Part shown: positions 12,130 through 22,592 of the stretch, piece by piece
Layout: every line of letters begins with the position of its first letter
Numbering within the stretch: position 1 is the stretch's first letter
DNA from: Alnus glutinosa
Taxonomy: Eukaryota > Streptophyta > Magnoliopsida > Fagales > Betulaceae
Direction: 5' to 3'
Length of the DNA stretch: 64,000 bases
NCBI RefSeq assembly: GCF_958979055.1
Contig: NC_084890.1
Span: 20,482,649 to 20,546,648, forward strand
Translations under genes and position numbers: made by a program
Notes under the pieces: model-generated
Database searches by the model: none
What the model was told of the DNA's origin: nothing
What the model saw: only the letters and a program-made list of their open reading frames with translations

Positions 12130-12326
12130 CAATACCTGCGAACAAATGCAGACAAATTAATTAGAATATGTTTTTTTAATATATTTTTAATGAACATACT
12201 AAAGAACAGCGAAATTTATACAATTAATAAAAATTTGTATTCAGTACAAGCGAATTGTACAAACAATATATATATCAGTCAAGTGTATTGAGTTCAAGCT
12301 AATTATACTCACTACAAATACATCAA

Positions 12327-15300
12327 TCATTGTATCACGGGAGCTTCAATAGGATCTACGTCGGGCCTATCGTACTCGAATTCGTCATTCGTATCTAGTA
12401 GGTCAGCAGTGGCTAGTACGAGCGGTACGCACTCATGGTAGGTTGTACCATCCTCATTACTCCCATCCCCCTGTCCAACGTCGTACACGTTGCGCGGTTT
12501 GGTCCTAACCGCACAAACCCAATTTGGGTTCCTTCCATCTTCTACGTAGAATACTTGATCCACCTGAGATGTAAGCACGTACGGCTCGTCCTGAATCTGT
12601 TCTCCCCTGTGGACGAGGTGATTGAAGTTGACAAACACTAGGCCATACTCGTCTATTGTGAATCCTCTGTCCATTGTGGGGTCTGCCCAATTGCACTTAA
12701 ATAAGACGTACGTAGTCCTGTCATAGTACTCGACCTCAAATATATCGGTTAACTGTCCGTAGTACGTTTCGCCTTCAACGGTAGGAACACAGACGCCGCT
12801 ATTCTGAGTCCTCCTTCCCACATCATGAGCAAGCGTGCGAAATAATTTTCCATTTACCACGTACCTGTTGTACTTCACCGCTGTCTCCTTTAGCCCTCTA
12901 CAACGCATAACCAACTTGTGGCCCAATTCCTCCCTACGTTGATCGTCCAGGCCATCGACCTATGTTTTAATTACAAATAGTAAACATCACATTGGGTTAT
13001 AATCCTGAACCCGCATAAATTTATCCAATTTAAAATTTACAACTATTTCCTTACATATGCACGGTACCATTCGCAGAACTGCTCATGATGTTGTGCTTCA
13101 ATAAGAGCCTCCGTAATGCGACCCATAGTGCATGATCGCCTAAGCGCGTCTTTGTGCATCCTACATTCAGCGTATACAATTATGTAATAATTGTTATTAA
13201 TATTTTTACTCGAATTCTGCTAAATATAAGGTTAGGACTACTTACGTCCGCAAATTGTGAAACTCTTCAGAGTTGAACACAATATAACGATGAATCTGGT
13301 GCATTATCAACCGGTTCATGGTAACACGCGTGCCCGCTCCCTTGGATCCATCAGGATTCCTCTGAGGTCTGTTGTGGAATGTTGGTGCGTTATTCAGATA
13401 CCTTGAACAGAACGTTACCAGCTCGGTCGCTATGTACCCCTCCGCAATGCACCCCTCAGGAGCTGCTTTATTGCGCACATTATTTTTGAAATTCCCCAGA
13501 CTCCTGGTTTAAACACATACACGACAATTTAATTGTCGTCAATTAGGATTACAATTAAATAAAAATATTTATTTACATATTACGCCGAATTTTACCTCTC
13601 TGCCGGGTACATCCATCTATACTGCACGGGTCCGCCCAGTCTACACTCGCGCACAAGATGCACAACCAAGTGGACCATGCTGGTAAAAAACCCTGGAGGG
13701 AATATCTGTTCTAGCTTGCACAAAGTGATACAGACGTCACCCTGCAGTCGGTCCATATCTTCTTGTGATAGCTTTGTTGAGCATATGCCTCTAAAAAATG
13801 CAGAAATCTCCACAAGAGGTCTAACCACTTTATCAGGCAATGACTTACGCAGTGCAATTGGAAGAAGCTGTTGCATCAGTATGTGGCTATCATGGCTCTT
13901 CAAGCCGGAAATTGTACGGTCCTTGAGCCGAACACATCGTGAAATGTTCGAAGCGTATCCGTCCGGGACCCTAACATTTCGAAGAACCTTCAGAAAATTT
14001 TCTTTGTCCTCTCTAGACATTGTGTGACAGGCAGCGGGAATATACGTTTTACCGTTGGCGGCCGTGAACGGATGCAACTTAGGTCTCAACCCCATTTCCT
14101 GCAAGTCCAGCCGAGCTGCCAAGTTGTCCTTCGTTTTCCCTTTTATATCCAAAATAGTGCCAAGTATATTGTCCATGACATTTTTCTCTATGTGCATAAC
14201 ATCAAGATTGTGCCGAAGCAAATTGTCTTTCCAATACGGCAATCTGAAAAATATACTTTTCTTCTTCCATATAACATTGGAACTCCCTGCACCCTTCTTC
14301 CGCTTCTTTCGTTTCTTCTTCTTACCCGCGGTCTCATCTCCAAACGCAACTCCGTCCAACTGTTGGAGAACCTCGTATCCGCATGGCACAATCGGTGCGC
14401 TGGCAAATTCTTCGGTACCGTCAAATGTCCTCCTGTTAAGCCGCCACAGATGTTCAGGCGGCAGATATCTCCTGTGCCCCATATAGCAAAATTTGCACCC
14501 GTTCTTTAAGCGTATAGAACGCGTCGATTGCATACAGCAAGGACATGCCTTCGCACCCCTGTTAGGCCAACCTGATAAATCTGCATACGCTGGCAAGTCG
14601 TTTATCGTCCACATCAACTGAGATCGCATAATAAAATTTTCCTTCTTTAAAGCATCGAATGTTCGTACCCCTACATTCCATAGTTCCAGCAACTCATCAA
14701 TCAATGGCTGAAGGTAAACATCAATATCCATACCTGGTGAGCTCGGTCCAGGGATAACCAAGGAAAGGATGAAGGACGACTGTTTCATGCACATCCAAGG
14801 TGGCAAATTGTACGGCACAAGCATTACGGGCCATGTGCTGTGAGATGTGCTCATGTTCCCAAATGGATTAAATCCATTTGCTGTCAAACCAAGCCGGACG
14901 TTTCTACTCTCTGCCATAAAATCTGGATGTAAAATGTCGAACGATCTCCATGCCTCACCGTCGGCCGGGTGCCTCAATACGCCATCCCTAGTGCGGCCTT
15001 CTGCATGCCATCTCATATGGGGCGCAGTATGCTCAGACATGAATAACCTCTGCAATCGTGGGATGAGTGGAAACCACCTCAAGATCTTCACCGGGCGTTT
15101 TTTTCTCGCTGATATGATCTCACCATCATCATCTACATGTGTATCAGCCCTCCACTTAGACTCTCCACATACGGTACATGAATCTAATTCTTTATTGTCT
15201 TTCCAGAATAACATACAGTCGTTACGGCACGCCGGAATCTTCTCATACCCCAGACCCATGCCACTTAGGAACTTCTTCGCCTCGTACGTGTTATCTGGCA

Positions 15301-15943
15301 ATGCCTCATCGCAAGGAGGCAACAACTGATTGATGAATTCCAGAATGTCTGAAAAAATCTTGTTACTAATACCTCCAACGCACTTCAAGTTGTACATGTG
15401 TACAGTAGCACTCAATTTACTGTGCTTTGTACCAGGGTGAAGGGGCTTCTCGGCAGTCTTTAACAGCTCTTGGTACTTCAATGCGTCCCCGCACGACGTA
15501 TCTTCATCAACTTGTTGCGGAAGAGTACTTGCGGCTTCAGGAACATCGTGCACGCCGAAGGCGTCACGCAACATGGCGTGCATGTTATCATCCTGTTCCA
15601 TGGCGACACCCTCCTGTTCTGTGACTTCACCATGTTCAGTGCTATGGTCAGCGGCCTCTGTGCCACTGTGATAAATCGAACACTGACCAGGAATAGCGGA
15701 CCCAGTCGTAGTCTCACCGTGCATATACCACAAATGGTATCCCGGATTCATCCCCCGACCTCCAGTCAGGTGGGCAAGAACGTAATCAGGAGTGTGACGC
15801 TGGTTATTTCGACAATACTTGCATGGGCAGTAAATTTTTCCATCGACGGCCGTACAGTTACGAACGGCAAATGTCACAAACGCCCTACACCTGTCGTTAT
15901 ACGTTGTCGTACCCCTAGGTGCTGACATCCAAGACTTGTCCAT
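12327..15943 (-). CDS. CACTA TNP2-like transposase, four exons, open frame
   Basis: Proposed exons: 15943-13596, 13503-13246, 13160-13055, 12959-12327. All introns are GT..AG, phases match, and the total is 3345 bp (1114 residues plus stop TGA). I start at MDKSWM, 15 codons inside the longest frame, because this is how the N-terminal transposon-associated domain begins in homologues. Order: that domain (~1-75, with CPCKYC), Transposase_21 core (~200-500, with GFNPFG at ~357), a basic KKKKRKKRKK tract (~540), DUF4218 (~690-880, with GPVQYRWMYPAER followed across the splice by SLGNFKNNVRNKA), then DUF4216 (~930-1060). The product cuts and joins element ends in the nucleus. No stop or frameshift is seen. 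Asn356 stands where I would expect Asp before GFNPFG, which could matter for activity. Confidence 0.88.
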
Positions 15944-16053
15944 ATTCCTCTGTATAGGGTTAAGAGGACAAGACAAATCATACGTCAAACAAATAAACGT
16001 GTAAAAAAGTTGAGCATGTAACGCAACATGGGGTGTACGAATTTATTTCCCTT
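15944..16053 (-). promoter_or_regulatory. Immediate leader of TNP2-like transposase
   Basis: Short region between the proposed ATG and the telomere-like array. In the transcribed direction the array lies directly upstream, so the promoter must be inside or beyond it. I see no convincing TATA box in these bases. Confidence 0.3.
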
Positions 16054-16518
16054 TTAAAGGGTTTATGGTTAGAGTTTAGGGTTTTAGTTTTTTTGTTAGA
16101 GTTTAGGGTTTAGGGTTTATGGTTTTTTAGGGTTTAGGGTTAGGGTTTGTAAGGGTTTAGGGTTTAGGGTTTAGGGTTAGGGTTTGTTAGGGTTTAGGAG
16201 GGTTTAGGTTTTTTTTTTTTTTTTAGGGTTTAGGGTTAGGGTTTAGGGTTTAGGGTTAGGGTTAGGGTATAAATTTAGAAAGTGTAAGATTTTTTTTTTT
16301 TAAAGGGTTTAGGGTTAGGGTTTGTTAGGGTTTATGGTTAGGCTTTTTTTTTTTTTTAAAAAAAAAAAAAGTGTAGGATTTTGTTTTTTTTTTTTTTTTT
16401 CTTTTCTTAAGGGTTTAGGGTTAGGGTTTGTAAGGGATTAGGGTTTAGGGTTAGGGTTTGTTAGGGTTTAGGAGGGTTTAGGTTTTTTTTTTTTTTTTAG
16501 GGTTTAGGGTTAGGGTTT

Positions 16519-16551
<33 letters not shown>

Positions 16552-16593
16552 ATAAATTTAGAAAGTGTAGGATTTTTTTTTTTTTTAAAGGGT

Positions 16594-16629
<36 letters not shown>

Positions 16630-16973
16630 TTATAAATTTAGAAAGTGTAGGAATTTTTTTTTTTTTAAAGGGTTTAGGGTTAGGGTTTGTTAGGGTTTAG
16701 GGTTAGGGTTTGTTAGGGTTAGGGTATAAATTTAGAAAGTGTAGGATTTTTTTTTATTATTTAAAGGGTTTAGGGTTAGGGTTTGTTAGGGTTTATGGTT
16801 AGGCTTTTTTTTTTTTTAAAAAAAAAGTGTAGGATTTTGTTTTTTTTTTTTTTTTTCTTTTCTTAAGGGTTTAGGGTTAGGGTTTGTAAGGGATTAGGGT
16901 TTAGGGTTAGGGTTTGTTAGGGTTTAGGAGGGTTTAGGTTATTTTTTTTTTTTAGGGTTTAGGGTTAGGGTTT

Positions 16974-17006
<33 letters not shown>

Positions 17007-17335
17007 ATAAATTTAGAAAGTGTAGGAATTTTTTTTTTTAAAGGGTTTAGGGTTAGGGTTTGTTAGGGTTTAGGGTTAGGGTTTGTTAGGGTTAGGGTTA
17101 GGTTATAAATTTAGAAAGTGTAGGATTTTTTTTTTTTTAAAAGGGTTTAGGGTTAGGGTTTGTTAGGGTTTAGGGTTAGGGTTTGTTAGGGTTAGGGTAT
17201 AAATTTAGAAAGTGTAGGATTTTTTTTTATTATTTAAAGGGTTTAGGGTTAGGGTATAAATTTAGAAAGTGTAGGATTTTTTTTTTTTTTAAAGGGTTTA
17301 GGGTTAGGGTTTGTTAGGGTTTAGGGTTAGGGTTT

Positions 17336-17368
<33 letters not shown>

Positions 17369-17470
17369 ATAAATTTAGAAAGTGTAGGATTTTTTTTTTT
17401 TTAAAGGGTTTAGGGTTAGGGTTTGTTAGGGTTTAGGGTTAGGGTTTGTTAGGATTTAGGGTTAGGGTTT

Positions 17471-17503
<33 letters not shown>

Positions 17504-17644
17504 ATAAATTTAGAAAGTGTAGGATTTTTTTTTTATTTTTTAAAGGGTTTAGGGTTAGGGTATAAATTTAGAAAGTGTAGGATTTTTTTTTTTTTTTTAA
17601 AAGGGTTTAGGGTTAGGGTTTGTTAGGGTTTAGGGTTAGGGTTT

Positions 17645-17677
<33 letters not shown>

Positions 17678-18540
17678 ATAAATTTAGAAAGTGTAGGATT
17701 TTTTTTTTTTTAAAGGGTTTAGGGTTAGGGTTTGTTAGGGTTTAGGGTTAGGGTTTGTTAGGGTTAGGGTTAGGGTATAAATTTAGAAAGTGTAGGATTT
17801 TTTTTTTATTTTTAAAGGGTTTAGGGTTAGGGTTTGTTAGGGTTAGGGTATAAATTTAGAAAGTGTAGGATTTTTTTTTATTTTTTAAAGGGTTTAGGGT
17901 TAGGGTATAAATTTAGAAAGTGTAGGATTTTTTTTTTTTAAAGGGTTTAGGGTTAGGGTTTGTTAGGGTTTAGGGTATAAATTTAGAAAGTGTAGGATTT
18001 TTTTTTTTGTTAGGGTTTAGGATATAGGGTTCGTTATGGTTTAAGGTTAGGGTTTGGTTATAGAAAATGTAGGAATTTTTTTTTTTTTTTAAAGGATCTA
18101 GGATTAGGGTTTAGGGTTTAGGGTTTTAGTTTCTTAGGGTTTAGGGTTTAAGGTTAGGATTTTTGTTTTTAGTGTTAGGAATTTTTTTTTTAGAAAGTGT
18201 AGGAAATTTTCTTTTTAAGGGTTTAAGGTTAGGATTTTTGTTTTTAGTGTTAGGGTTTCTTTTTTTAGAAAGTGTAGGATAATTTTTTTTTTTAGGGTTT
18301 AGGGTTTAGGGTTTAAGGATAGGACTTTTGTTTTTAGTGTTAGGGTTTCTTTTTTTAGAAAGTGTAGGATATTTTTTTTAGGCTTTAGGGTTTAGGGTTT
18401 GTTAGGGTTTAGGGTTTAGGGTTTAAGGTTTAGGGTTAGGGTTTTTAAGTGTAGGAATTTTTTTTTTAGGGTTTACGATTTAGGGTTTAGAGTTTAGGGT
18501 AAGGGTTTTTTTTAAGAACGTGTAGGATTCAAAGTTTATT
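16054..18540. repeat. Telomere-like TTTAGGG/TTAGGG array inside CACTA leader
   Basis: About 2.5 kb dominated by GGGTTTAGGGTTAGGG words on the plus strand, with TTTAGGG being the plant telomere repeat. It has a higher-order structure. About 16 times the telomere-like words are followed by TATAAATTTAGAAAGTGTAGG, a T-run of 8-14 and AAAGGG, with spacing of roughly 55-280 bp. The array degenerates after 18000. It lies wholly within the transposon, so it is interstitial, not a chromosome end. Confidence 0.9.
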
Positions 18541-19420
18541 TAAGGGTTTATTATTGTGTTGGTTTTATGGTTATGATTTGAAGATATAAAGTTTAGGGTT
18601 GGAGTTTAAGTATTTCTTAAAAAGTAGACGGTCAATTTTAATATTTTTTCTTTTTTTATTCAAACCCATTTTATTTGTTGTTCCCATTTATTATTTTCAA
18701 AAGTGTCATCGTTGGTTTATAACGTTAAACTAATATCGGACATTGTTTGATTTTGTTTGACTAACAAAAAAACATTGTAATCCATAATAACACATTCAAA
18801 ATATATATATATATATAACCTCTCAAATAAAAAATTAGGACAGGAAAAATTAAAAACATAAAAAACACAACATGGCAAAAAAGAACATGGCTTTCAAAAA
18901 AATAAAAATACATATAACACTAAATGACACAAAAATACAAACGCCTACACAATTTCTAAATATCAAATGTGTACTAACACAAAAATACATGCAGCATTGT
19001 TAAAAAAAAAAACACAAACTATAGCAAAAATGAAATACCTACTCCAAGAAAACCCCCCAAAAAAAAAAAAAAAAAAAACAGTAATTTAAGCTTACACTGA
19101 TTCAGCAAAATTGAAAAAATAAAATATAACACAGTCCAAAAATTATTACAATTATCAATCAAGAACAAATGTCCAAATTATTACAATAAAAATTATTACA
19201 ATATATATTCAATCAGTATTTCATTTACATGTTGAAAAAAAAATGAAATACAAATTTAAGGGGAAATTACTCACTGTCGACGGTAGGTTGTGGATTTAGG
19301 GCTCCTTCTTTATATATATACCTGCATATTCGGATATACATTATGGAGAAAGGAAAAAAAAGTTAGCAAATGTATATATATATAACACTAAATTTATCTG
19401 CAATATATATTAAGAGCACC
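18541..19420. other. Gene-free A-rich stretch inside CACTA leader
   Basis: AT-rich, with many A-runs and short TA repeats. I see no conserved frame and no gene. Confidence 0.6.
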
Positions 19421-19429
19421 GGCGACTGA

Positions 19430-19520
19430 ACAGAGAGAGAGAGAGAGAGAGCCACTGACCGGACCGGAGGAAAGGGAACCGACGGCCTAGCCAACCCCTG
19501 CCGGAGGGACGTCCCAGTAG

Positions 19521-19616
<96 letters not shown>

Positions 19617-19732
19617 CTAGAGGGAATCGGTGAGAGAGAGACAGTCGGTGAGAGGGAGACGTGACGACGCCGGAGCTCACCACACCGGCCGGCTGAGCTC
19701 GCCGGAGAGACAGAGAGAGAGAGAGAAGAAAT

Positions 19733-19760
<28 letters not shown>
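19430..19760. repeat. (GA)n microsatellite region
   Basis: Long GA tracts (longest about 19531-19608) interrupted by GC-richer words such as ACGCCGGAGCTCACC. The reverse strand reads as a Ser-Leu repeat frame that is purely a by-product of the microsatellite. Confidence 0.9.
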
Positions 19761-19763
<3 letters not shown>

Positions 19764-19764
<1 letters not shown>

Positions 19765-19802
19765 AGAAATGGGTAGCTTCCTCTGGAAGCTACCCATTTC
19801 TT
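19764..19802. repeat. Perfect 18 bp-arm hairpin in CACTA leader
   Basis: Arms 19764-19781 and 19785-19802 are exact reverse complements around a TCT centre, with core GGGTAGCTTCC/GGAAGCTACCC. It sits at the right edge of the GA tract. Confidence 0.9.
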
Positions 19803-19883
19803 ATATATAAATATAAGTATATAATTTATATAATATAATATATATTTATATTATTAATTAGTTTTACGTATATAATATATAAT

Positions 19884-19966
19884 GTTTGGCCAGGTGGCGC
19901 GCGGGAGAATTCCCGCGCGGCATCCGGCCAAACAGTTGGAGACGTGTTTATAAATACACGTCTCCA
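19884..19966. repeat. Two adjacent inverted repeats in CACTA leader
   Basis: First, 19884-19933: GTTTGGCC pairs with GGCCAAAC outside, and CGCGCGGGA (19898-19906) with TCCCGCGCG (19911-19919) inside. It is unusually GC-rich for this element. Second, 19937-19966: TGGAGACGTGT pairs with ACACGTCTCCA. The second resembles the subterminal palindromes (ACGTGT core). Confidence 0.85.
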
Positions 19967-19986
19967 CATGCTATATATATTTAATA

Positions 19987-20401
<415 letters not shown>

Positions 20402-20403
20402 AA

Positions 20404-21311
20404 CTCATCATATAAACCCTAATCATAAGTGTATGTATTTTGTATAGCAAACAACCATAACCCTAACTGTATGTACTATATATAGAAAAAAACCCTAACC
20501 CTAAAATACACGTCCCCCATAGTAGAAATTGTATTTAATTTAAAAAGTAATAAATATAATATATATATAACTCATCATATAAACCCTAATCATAAGTGTA
20601 TGTATTTTGTATAGCAAACAACCATAACCCTAACTGTATGTACTATATATAGAAAAAAACCCTAACCCTAAAATACACGTCCCCCATAGTAGAAATTGTA
20701 TTTAATTTAAAAAGTAATAAATATATCTATATATATAATAAAAAATAATTATATATAGAAATAAATATATTATTTAAAAAATAATAATTTAATGGTCCAA
20801 AAAATTAAACTATAACTCTAAGTGTATATACTATATATAGCTATAAACTATAACCTTAAGGGTACGTACTATACTAAAACCTAAAACCATAAAAAATAAA
20901 AACTAAAACCTAACCATAAAATTAAACTCTAACCCTAAGTGCTAGACTATATATAGCTATAAACTCTAATCATGAGGGTACGTACTATATCTAGTCATAA
21001 ACCCTAACCCTAATCCTCTATCCAAAAGTATATAATATCTATATACATATATATATATATAGCTATAAAACTAAACCCTAAGTAAATGTACTATAACTAT
21101 AACTATAACTATATATATATATCGGAACAATCTAATTTTGAACTGCTCATGATTTAACTTATATATATATATACTTAAAAGTGTACAATAATGACACGTG
21201 AAAAATATATTGACATTATTATTCATTAAACGTAAAATCAATAAAATTATAACACATAGCCCTAAGTGTATATATTATATATACCTATAAACCCTAAAAC
21301 CCAAACCCTAA

Positions 21312-21347
<36 letters not shown>

Positions 21348-21735
21348 CTATAAAACTAAACCCTAAGTAAATGTACTATAACTATAACTATAACTATATA
21401 TATATATCGGAACAATCTAATTTTGAACTGCTCATGATTTAACATATATATATATATACTTAAAAGTGTACAATAATGACACGTGAAAAATATATTGACA
21501 TTATTATTCATTAAACGTAAAATCAATAAAATTATAACACATAGCCCTAAGTGTATATATTATATATACCTATAAACCCTAAAACCCAAACCCTAAGTGT
21601 ATATACTATATATATCGATAAACCATAATCCTAAGTATATATACTATATATAGGTATAAACCCTAGCCCTAAGTGTATATACTATATGCTATAAACCCTA
21701 ACCCTAAGGGTATGTACTATATATAGCCATAAATT
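20404..21735. repeat. Diffuse CCCTAA-rich segment with two tandem duplications
   Basis: Telomere-like words appear here on the opposite strand (AAACCCTAA, CCCTAACCCTAA), scattered among TA repeats. A ~167 bp segment starting at 20404 is repeated at 20571. A ~285 bp segment starting at 21061 is repeated at 21346. Both pairs look almost identical, so both duplications are recent. No gene. Confidence 0.85.
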
Positions 21736-22299
21736 TACGAGGGACTAAACTATAAGTATTTAATTCATTATGTAGCGCAGAACTCTAAAAATAATTGCAT
21801 TTACTATATATAGACATAAATAAAAAGGTTACTGTATATAGTTTCTAAACCGTTTACATGCATGCATATCTATATATATAGTATTAATTATAGGTTTTTT
21901 AACTTTGTTATGTTTAATTTTTTTTTTTTTTGGTTTCTAAACGTAGATGGTGTACAAAACTAAACCCTAATTTAAACTATTTAGTTTAATTATATATTTA
22001 GCATCAAATTTGTATAATTATGCATATAGTACAATATGTAAATTAGGTTAGGGTTTACGTGCTTAATAGTATACTATATATATATATAAATAAGGAACCT
22101 AAAAAGTATAAATTCCAACCAACAAATTTACATATAGCATATAGTACAATATGTAAATTAGGTTAGGGTAATCTACACCGTATTTTTGGATTAGATTTGT
22201 ATGATTAATAATGTAAGGAGTTTTTTTTTTTGATTTTTTTTTTAAAATAATTAATACAACACAGAATTTTTTTTTTTAATATATATTTGGCGAATTAAT
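21736..22299. other. AT-rich CACTA 5' region
   Basis: No gene. A word containing GCATATAGTACAATATGTAAATTAGGTTAGGG occurs twice (about 22023 and 22136, here quoted only in part) and once in a related form near 20243. Confidence 0.5.
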
Positions 22300-22592
22300 A
22301 AATTTTTGACACGTGTATTAATACACGTGTCCATTTGGACACGCATATGGAATACACGTGTCCAATTGGACGCGTGTCTATATACACGCGTCCAAAATGG
22401 ACACGTGTATTCCATATGCGTGTCCAAATGAAATGGACACGTGTATTTCATATGCGTGTCCAAATGGACACGTGTATGTCATACACGTGTCCATTTTGGA
22501 CGGCTTCACAAATTGACACGTGTCAATTTGGACGCGTGTCTACAGTAACGGGTACTGTAGACACGCGTCAAAATGAAGGTGTTTTTGTAGTG
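22300..22592. repeat. Right subterminal palindrome array of CACTA element
   Basis: About seven palindromic units adjoining the right terminal repeat, such as TGGACACGTGTAT...ATACACGTGTCCA and GGACGCGTGTC...GACACGCGTCC. The core is shared with the left array, but most units here start TGGACACG where the left units start TTGACACG. Frames across it are artefacts. Confidence 0.85.

Noticed and set aside
13677..15925. Plus-strand frames of 116-161 residues opposite the transposase
   Set aside because: They are shadows of the TNP2-like exon; the minus-strand frame has recognisable domains.
16054..18540. A true chromosome end
   Set aside because: The telomere-like array is bounded on both sides by sequence of the same CACTA element and by unit sequence, so it is interstitial.
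19363..19797. 144-residue Ser/Leu-repeat frame on the minus strand
   Set aside because: It is the translation of the (GA)n microsatellite and has no non-repetitive conserved part.
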